Assembly: GCA_029204225.1 (NCBI GenBank)
Contig: CM055106.1
Span: 40,688,368-40,752,367, forward strand
DNA: 64,000 bases
Direction of reading: 5' to 3'
Source: Diphasiastrum complanatum
Lineage: Eukaryota; Streptophyta; Lycopodiopsida; Lycopodiales; Lycopodiaceae
The notes under the pieces: model-generated
Database searches by the model: none
The model's input: only the letters and a program-made list of their open reading frames with translations
What the model was told of the DNA's origin: nothing
Made by a program: the position numbers and the translations under genes
In this document: one piece after another, positions 57,146-64,000 of the stretch
Layout of the letters: each line of letters opens with the position of its first letter
Position numbering within the stretch: position 1 is the stretch's first letter

Positions 57146-57700
57146 ATAAGGTGTGGAAAGCAAGGAAAAACCAGCAAAGATACCTCTCGATAGAGCTCCA
57201 AGCGTGTGCAAGGAGCTGGCTGGAAAATGTGACCACAAGGAGAATGAAAGTGGGCGCTGGACAGCCTCCAATCAATGCTGAAAATATGGCTGGAAATCTG
57301 TGGAAAACGTGATGAAATAGGGCGATGGACAGCCTCCAATCAAAACTGAATATGGCTGAAACTCTGCTGGAACAATGGCTGAACAATGTGATGAAGTAGG
57401 GCGTTGGACAGCCTCCAATCAATGCTGAAAAGATGGCTGGGAATCCTCTCCCTGAATCAAATGGAGGATTCAAAAAAAAGGGGGAAAAGGATTTGGAACT
57501 TGGTTACCGGAAATAATCTGCCCCCCAACAAAAAAACAAATTTTTTTTTTCGGCCGCCAAATTTAGCGGAAGTATTCCGCTAACTATCTGCTAAAGCTCC
57601 GCCAAGGAAAAAGCTCTTATGGGAGTTGGTCCTCCTCCAAACTGTGCTGAATATTGCTGAAGCAAAAAGAGAAAAATCAGCAAGGAAAATGGGCACCCGT
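57146..57700 (-). repeat. Mosaic: G1 leader segment
   Basis: Reading minus, this follows element A 5287-5825, from GGGTGCCCATTTTCC to TTTCCTTGCTTTCCAC, including the TTGATTGGAGGCTGTCCA repeats. No LTR precedes it; it begins directly after integrase codons (LPGI-R). Confidence 0.82.
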
Positions 57701-60700
57701 ATACCGGGTAGAACTGATGAGTATCCATGAGCAAACAGGAAAGGAGAAACACCTGTGCTGGAACTAACAGAACTGTTATACCTATACCCAGCCAAACATA
57801 AATGCTGATCCCAATCACGACCAGAAGGAGAAACATAATGTCGTACATAATCCTCCAATACCCGGTTAATAACCTCAGACTGACCATTCGCAGAAGAATG
57901 ATAAGCAGTGCCCATAAGTATCCTAACATCCAAGATACGCATAAGCTCTGTCCAAAAACCTGATGTAAACTTGGTATCCCGATCAGTAAGTATAGATCGT
58001 GGGAGACCATGTAAGCGGAAAATCTCAGAAATAAATATACGACCACACTGCTCTGCTATAATTATACGTCTGACTGGTATGAAATGAGCTTGTTTAGAAA
58101 ACCTATCAACTACCACCAAACAAGAGTCATGACCACGCTGAGTACGGGAAGACCTAAAATGAAGTCCATAGATATATCAGTCCACTGGCGGGAAGGAATA
58201 GGCCAACTTTGAAGGAGACCGCTAGGTTTTTCACATGAATACTTGCTACGAACGCAAAAATCACAAGTATGAATAAGGTGGGAAAGCTCACGCTTCATGG
58301 AAGGCCAATAAAAATGTTCTTTCAAACGGAACAAGGACTTGTGAAAACCAAAATGGCCACCAACAGGAGAGGAATGGGCATCAAGGAGCTGTGGACGTAT
58401 GTCGAGAGTGCTGGGAATACATAACGAACCATAGTGAAACAAACAATGATTAAGAATGGAATAAATCTGGTGAGGGTGAGAGGAAGGACGAGAGGCAGAC
58501 GACATAACATCACGAAAGTCTGGACATGTGGCATAAGCCTGAGGAAGATCATCATACCAAGAGTGGAGAGACGTAACAAGACTGTAAGTAAGAGCAGGTA
58601 AACGAGACAAAGCATCAGCAACAGCGTTACTTTTACCAGGCTTATAATGAATATCAAAATGAAAGGACTGTAAAAACTGAAGCCAATGGTACTGACGATC
58701 ACTAAGATCCTTTTGTGTATACAAATAACGAAGTGACTGGTGATCAGTAGAAACATCAAACGGAACACGATACAGATAACGACGCCACTTCTTTAAAGCA
58801 AAAATGATAGCAAACAACTCTTTTTCATAAGTGGAATAACGTTGCTCATACGAACGAAGACGACGAGATTCATATGCAATAACACACTGACGTTGACATA
58901 ACAAAACACCTAATCTTGTGGAACTAGCATCAGTCTCAACAGCAAAACGCTGGGAAAAATCTGGAAGACATAAAACAGGGGCAATGGTAAGCTTAACTTT
59001 CAAAGTATCAAAAGCTGATTGACATGCAGGAGTCCAAGCAAACGAAGTTTCCGTTTTCAACAGAGCATGCAAAGGAGATGCAAGAGTGGCAAAATGAGCA
59101 ACTGGTTTACGAAGATGGATAGCAAGACCAAGAAACATACGAACATCATGAACATCAGCAGGCACAGGCCATGAAAGAATAGAACAGACTTTACGAGGGT
59201 CGAGGCGAATAGTACCATTAGTAACAAAGAAGCCCAAAAACTCGATTTGTACAACAGCAAAAGAACATTTAGAACGTTTAGCATACAGATGATGAGTAAG
59301 TAACAAAACAAAAACAGAATGAACGTGCTGAACATGAAGAGAGAGAGAGTGGTGCTATAAATGAGGATATCGTCAAAATAAACAATGACACACTTTCCAA
59401 GCAGAGGACGAAAGATGTTATTCATGACATTCTGAAAAGTGGGCGGGCCATTGGTAACACCAAAAGGAAGGACAAGAAACTTATACAGACCAAAGTGGGT
59501 ACGAAAAGCTGTCTTGTGCTCATCAGGAGGATGCATACGAATCTGGTGATAACCGGAACGGAGGTCAAGTTTAGAAAAGATCTTGGCTTGTCCTAATTGG
59601 TCAAACAGGTCATCCATATGAGGGATAGGGTACTGATTACGGATAGTAAGTTTATTTAAAGCACGATAATCAATACATAGATGTTTAGTACCATCCTTCT
59701 TATCAACAAGTAAAACAGGAGCACCAAAACGACTGTGGCTAGGAACAATAAGGCCTTGACGTAATAAATCAGACACTTGACGCTGGACTTCCTCGCGCTC
59801 AACAATAGACATACAAAAAGGAGGACGAGAAGGAGGTGATGCAGAGGAAACAAGGTCTATATGGTGGTTGACATCTCGTAAAGGTGGTAACTGAGTCGGC
59901 TCTCTAAAAACATGCTCAAATTCACGCAACAGTTCAGAAAATACCTGTGGCAAAGGTGGTGCATCCGCAATAGGCTGGTTGAACAGAAAGAATAGCCGCA
60001 CAGTGGACCTTCGGGAGGCTCCGTATGAACTGCTTCCCGGAAATAAGCTGATAGTCTTGCCGAGAATCAATACTGGAAAATATATGTTGAGTACTATCAT
60101 GAGAGAATGTCAATGTCTGCTGTTGGAGGTCTATTGTAACCGCACCAAGGGATGCAAACCAATCAGCACCGAGGATAAGATCGTACCGTGTAAGTGGAAT
60201 AATATGAAAATCTGCCTGACCAAGGAAGTCTCCAATCCGATATGAAAGCTGCTGATACATCTGCGTGCTAGGAAAAGAGTGTGCGCTGGCAACCTCAACA
60301 TGCAGGGGATGAGGCGTAGTGACTGGCATAGCACGAATGCGTGTAGTAATATGACTACTGAGAAACGAGTGAGTGCTACCCGTGTCAACAAGGGCAATAA
60401 ACTCACGACCAGTGATACGTACGCGGAGACGGATATGGCGTGGATCCGGCTTACCAGCCCAAGTAGCATAAGCAAGCTGAGCATGGCATACAGCTAGATC
60501 AGGGGGATCAGAAACAGGCTCAGTGGGTGTGGCAAACTGATCAACAGGTGGGTCATCATCAAGAATATGAAGGCATATGGCAGAATCAGGGCTATCATCA
60601 GATGTGTCAGCATCATGAAAATAGACGGCAGTAGCAGTGGCAGGCTGTCGGCAATCACGGGCGATATGATCAGGACTCTTACAGTTGAAACATAAGCGCT

Positions 60701-61455
60701 TTTCACGGATCTCAGACATCTCAGGCTGTGAGTAGCGACGAACAAAAACAGGACGAGGAGAAAAAGGAGGACGTGGTGCAGAAGGAAGAGTGGACGAAGG
60801 TGAACTGACAGATGTGGGACTAGCAGAGGATGGAGAGGAAAAAATAGGACGTGTGAAAGGACGCGAAGGACGAGAAACAGAGGAAGAGATGGGAGAGTAC
60901 TTGTGCTGCAGTGCGGTAGCAAGGGAGATGGCGTGAGAAAGAGTGAGTGGAAAAAAAGAAGAAACATGATACCTGAGTGCGCCTCGTAGACCAGCAACGT
61001 AGCGAGAGATGAGCTCCAATGTAGAAATATCTGGGAATAGATAGGAAAGCTCTGTAAACCGTGTCGTATAAGCAGCTAATTCACCAGTGTGAGATAAACT
61101 GCGAAAGATGTCGCGCTGTCGAATAAGCCACTGAGGATCAATCATCGCTAGGCGGAGTGCTGTCATAAACTCTGTCCAACTAGCAAGGCCAGAGTGTGAA
61201 GCCGTCTGGCGAAACATGCGCCACCAAGTAGCAGTACGGCCCTCCAAATGTAAAGCAGCCAAATGTATCTGCTGAATGTCAGTCTTAGGAAACATAAGGA
61301 AGTAGGTCTCAAGCTTAGAATAGCGATTCTTGAGTTCATTCCCATCGGATGACCCAGAATACACAGTAAGCTGAACTTTATCCTTAAAGTCTCGTGGCAA
61401 AGGACCAGAAGATGAAGGAGTCTTGGGTGGTGGAAATGTACGCTGTGGGGGAACA
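57701..61455 (-). pseudogene. Mosaic: gag-pol of family G1 with frameshifts
   Basis: The most complete G1 copy. From right to left: gag (YSGSSDGNELKNRYSKLETY), zinc knuckle CFNCKSPDHIARDC (about 60680), retropepsin ALVDTGSTHSFLS (about 60390), reverse transcriptase ([29 protein letters not shown] near 59370), RNase H (ETDASSTRLG, TDHQSLRYLY), integrase zinc region (HSSPVGGHFGFHKS...HTCDFC) and core to NSSVSSSTGVSPFL. Shifts lie near 59985, at the GA repeat near 59340 and near 58120. It lacks its first codons, the integrase end and the chromodomain. It serves as the reference for the deletions in A and D. Confidence 0.9.
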
Positions 61456-63446
61456 GGTGGAGATAGTTGAGTGTGCGAGGAGCATGCTCAAGGCAAAGGG
61501 GTTGCCAAATTCTTTTTGGGCGCAAGCGGTAGCAACTGCTGTTTTTCTATTAAATAGAAGTCCAACCAAAGCAGTTGAAGGAATCATGCCAGAAGAAGCA
61601 TATAGTGGCAACAAGCCCAAAGTGGGCAGCCTACGAGTATTTGGGTGTACGGCATATGCACATATACCAAAGGACTTGCGGAAGAAACTTGATGCAAAAT
61701 CCGTGAAGTGTATCTTCCTTGGGTATAGTGAAGGTGAGAAAGCCTATGTGCTATATGATCTCGAAAACAGGAAGAAGATCCTAAGTCGAGATGTCATCTT
61801 TGATGAAGAGCATTCACCCAAGATACAGGAGCAGCAGAAGGATGGAACTTCTGAGTTCCTACCCGTGATTGATTCCACGGATGAGGAGCCTAGTCAAGAG
61901 TCCTATGAGCCTCAAGTGCAAGAGCAACAACAGGAAATCGAACCTACTAGTTCGAGACCTCTTTTTGGCCAAGTACCAGAAGCCGAAGTTGGGGACAAAT
62001 GGAAGACTAAGACAGTTCCATGGGATACGTGGTCACCATCCACATCACCTACTGCTAGGAAGAAGCTACCTAGGTGGTATTGGGAAACAATCAAAGAAGG
62101 TCAAATGATGGAAAAGGAGAGAGTAGTGAACAGGGTGTCAGAAGATCTCTTAGGTCTCATGAGAGACAAGAGACTAACTTTGCTGTTATGTCCACTATTC
62201 TGAATGCAAATGAGCCACAATTCTTTCACGAAGCCGTGAAGGAAAAGGTATGGCAACATGTTATGCAGGAGGAGTATGACTCCATTGTCAAGAATGACAC
62301 ATGGGAGCTCACTACATTGCCAGAAGGGAAGCAACCAATAGGTTGCAAGTGGGTCTATAAGACCAAGTTTCATGCCAATGGAACAGTGGACAAGTACAAG
62401 GCAAGGTTGGTGGCGAAAGGCTATGCCCAGCAGGAGGGGCTAGACTATGATGAGACATTCGCACCTGTTGCTAAGATGACATCTATCAGGACCGTTTTGG
62501 CCATAGCCTCATATTTTGATTGGGATGTCCATCAAATGGATGTCAAGAGTGCCTTTCTTAATGGGCACCTACAGGAGGAGGTTTACATGGAACAACCGCA
62601 GGGGTTTGAGATAACAGGCAAGGCGAATCTGGTTTGTAGGCTTAGGAAAGCCTTGTATGGGCTCAAACAGGCACCAAGGGCTTGGTATAGCTGAATTGAC
62701 GAGTACTTTGCAAGGCAAGAGTTTGAGAAGAGTAAGTCTGATTGCAATCTTTATGTCTTCAGGGAAGGAGAAGACTTTGTGGTTGTTGTGCTCTATGTGG
62801 ATGATCTACTCATCACGGGAAGCAATAAGAAGCTTATTGCTTGTGTTAAGAAAAAACTTTCTAGTGAGTTTGAGATGAAAGATTTGGGTTTGCTACACTA
62901 TTGCCTAGGAGTTGAGGTTTAGAAAGGGAAGCGTTGTTTTTTTATCTCACAGGCAAAGTATGCACAGAAATTATTGAAGAGGTTTAACATGCGAGAAAGC
63001 AAACCAATCATCACACCCATGGATGCAAGCAACAAGCCATCAAAAAACGATGGTCCAACATTTGCAGATGAGACGCTCTATCGTCAATTGGTGGGCAGCC
63101 TGATTTACCTTACTACCACCAGGCCAAATATTGCTTATGCGGTTGGGATCGCAAGTCAATTCATGAGTAAGCCTATCGAAGCACATTGGAAGGCAGCCAA
63201 GCGGATCCTACGATATGTGAGAGGGACAATGACTTATGGGATTGGATACACAGATGACGGGGACCTTCAATTGGAGGGTTATTCAGATTCTGATTGGGTA
63301 GGTGATAGAGACGATCGGAGATCGACGACAAACTATTGTTTTAGCCTAGGTTCAGGGGCTATATCATGGTGTAGCAAGAAGCAACCTACTATTGCTCTAT
63401 CATCTACCGAAGTTGAGTACAGGATGAGGTTCGCTTGTGAAGCCAT
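61456..63446 (+). pseudogene. Copia2 integrase end, reverse transcriptase and RNase H
   Basis: After the mosaic the Copia frame resumes with ARSMLKAKGLPNSFWAQAV, VFGCTAYAHIPKDLRKKL and VKCIFLGYSEGEKAYVLYD (integrase C-terminal part), then WVYKTKFHANGTVDKYKARL, FAPVAKMTSIRTVLAIAS, MDVKSAFLNGHL and LYVDDLLITGSN (reverse transcriptase; YVDD near 62795), then the RNase H stretch SDWVGDRDDRRSTTNY and SSTEVEYR. A shift lies near 62150, TGA at 62692 (for Arg in WYSRIDEY) and TAG near 62920 (for Trp in VEVWKGK). The end is cut at 63446 by Copia3. Confidence 0.9.
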
Positions 63447-63919
63447 TGTTGGAATGTAAATGGAATTGCTTACATTACCATAGGTTACTTTGACCGAAAA
63501 GGTCAAGAGTTGTGTAACCATGGTCATGTTATATTAGGCCTACTAAACTTAGAGTTAGCTAAGTTAGTATGAAATTAACTTGGTAGGGACTCATGGGTCC
63601 ACTAGGCCTAATTGTGACATTAAGTATCCCAACTTGACATATTGGAGGTACCTTATTCTTTCTATGTAACTTATAGAAAGTTGGATAGTCAATAGTCAAG
63701 TAGTTGGATAGCCAATAGTCATGAAGTTAGATAGTCATCTTGGGCTATATATATGTATGCATCCCATTTGTATGATACACTTTTGTAAGCACTATTGACT
63801 ATTCTCCTTGGCTGTCCACGAGTACAAGAGGGTTTCTAGCCATCTCTTTCTTTCTTTTGAGAATGCTTTGTGTGATTGAATAGTTAAGATCCTGGATCCT
63901 TAGGCTTCTATTTCTTACA
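63447..63919 (+). repeat. 5' LTR of Copia3
   Basis: TGTTGGAATG...TTCTTACA, 473 bp, followed at once by the primer site. A TATATATATG at about 63748 is a likely promoter box. It inserted in the RNase H region of Copia2. Confidence 0.85.
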
Positions 63920-63931
63920 TGGTATCAGAGC
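63920..63931 (+). other. Primer binding site of Copia3
   Basis: TGGTATCAGAGC after TTACA; the body of the element continues past the window. Confidence 0.9.
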
Positions 63932-64000
63932 CTTTAGGTGATCAGATTGCTTGCAGGAGGACGCCCAATAGGAAGCTTAATTCTTCCCCTTTTAGTAGCA

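Larger units (their letters stand above)
56337..61455 (-). mobile_element. LTR-less Gypsy (G1) mosaic inside Copia2
   Basis: A 5.1-kb block of family G1 sequence without LTRs or target duplication. On the minus strand, from right to left: gag to mid-integrase (61455-57701), then leader (57700-57146), then integrase again (57145-56337). Both outer borders fall inside coding regions of Gypsy and of Copia. The order gag-pol-leader-integrase cannot arise by one normal integration and implies joining of at least two copies. Confidence 0.85.

Noticed and set aside
5231-63931. tRNA genes at the TGGTATCAGAGC sites
   Set aside because: They are primer binding sites at LTR borders; no tRNA cloverleaf surrounds them.
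1-64000. CRISPR arrays, rRNA genes, plastid or mitochondrial inserts
   Set aside because: No spaced direct repeats, rRNA core motifs or organelle genes were seen.

Overview
The window is nuclear DNA of a land plant with a large, repeat-rich genome. The evidence is one host gene with plant-type splice sites and long introns, full-length chromovirus (Ty3/Gypsy with chromodomain) and Copia elements primed by initiator-Met tRNA, hAT elements, and a LINE. Gene order and base composition do not fix the species. The intron lengths would suit a gymnosperm- or fern-like genome, but this is inference.

Host gene. Ten consecutive exons (18355 to 52670, + strand) encode the central part of a plant KDTA (3-deoxy-D-manno-octulosonate/lipid A transferase, family GT30). 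All carry GT/AG borders, all junction phases agree, and no exon has an internal stop. The first and last exons were not found and probably lie outside the window. Introns 3, 7 and 8 are about 7.3, 7.1 and 16.9 kb because elements sit inside them.

Layout. 1-16052: a decayed hAT transposase (hAT1, minus strand) split by a non-autonomous hAT element (865-1710), by a chromovirus remnant (LTR pieces at 1719-2231 and 14605-14881), by Gypsy element A (4766-7747) and by a LINE (9551-14604). 16053-18354: remains of another hAT-like C-terminus and unrecognised sequence. 19442-25723: a complete hAT (hAT2) with 8-bp target duplication, inside KDTA intron 3. 28045-28560: a LINE 3' fragment. 28714-33501: Gypsy element D, antisense in intron 7. 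35921-47843: Gypsy element B in intron 8, itself carrying element C (37570-42814), a gag-protease element without pol, in its gag. 47849-51180: older Gypsy (E) and Copia remnants. 52925-53400: a degenerate 160-bp tandem repeat. 53634-63446: a truncated Copia (Copia1) interrupted by Copia2, whose interior is occupied by an LTR-less, rearranged Gypsy block. 63447-64000: 5' LTR and primer site of Copia3.

The target duplications and nesting give relative ages: C is younger than B, B younger than E; element A and the LINE are younger than the chromovirus they sit in, which is younger than hAT1. The most notable points are the non-TG/CA LTR ends (AGTTA...TAACT) shared by elements A, B and D and proved by three different target duplications; the L1-like ORF1 protein of the LINE; the chimeric Gypsy-in-Copia block; and the ten-exon KDTA gene that stays open through this load. 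I did not find a new defence or regulatory system.
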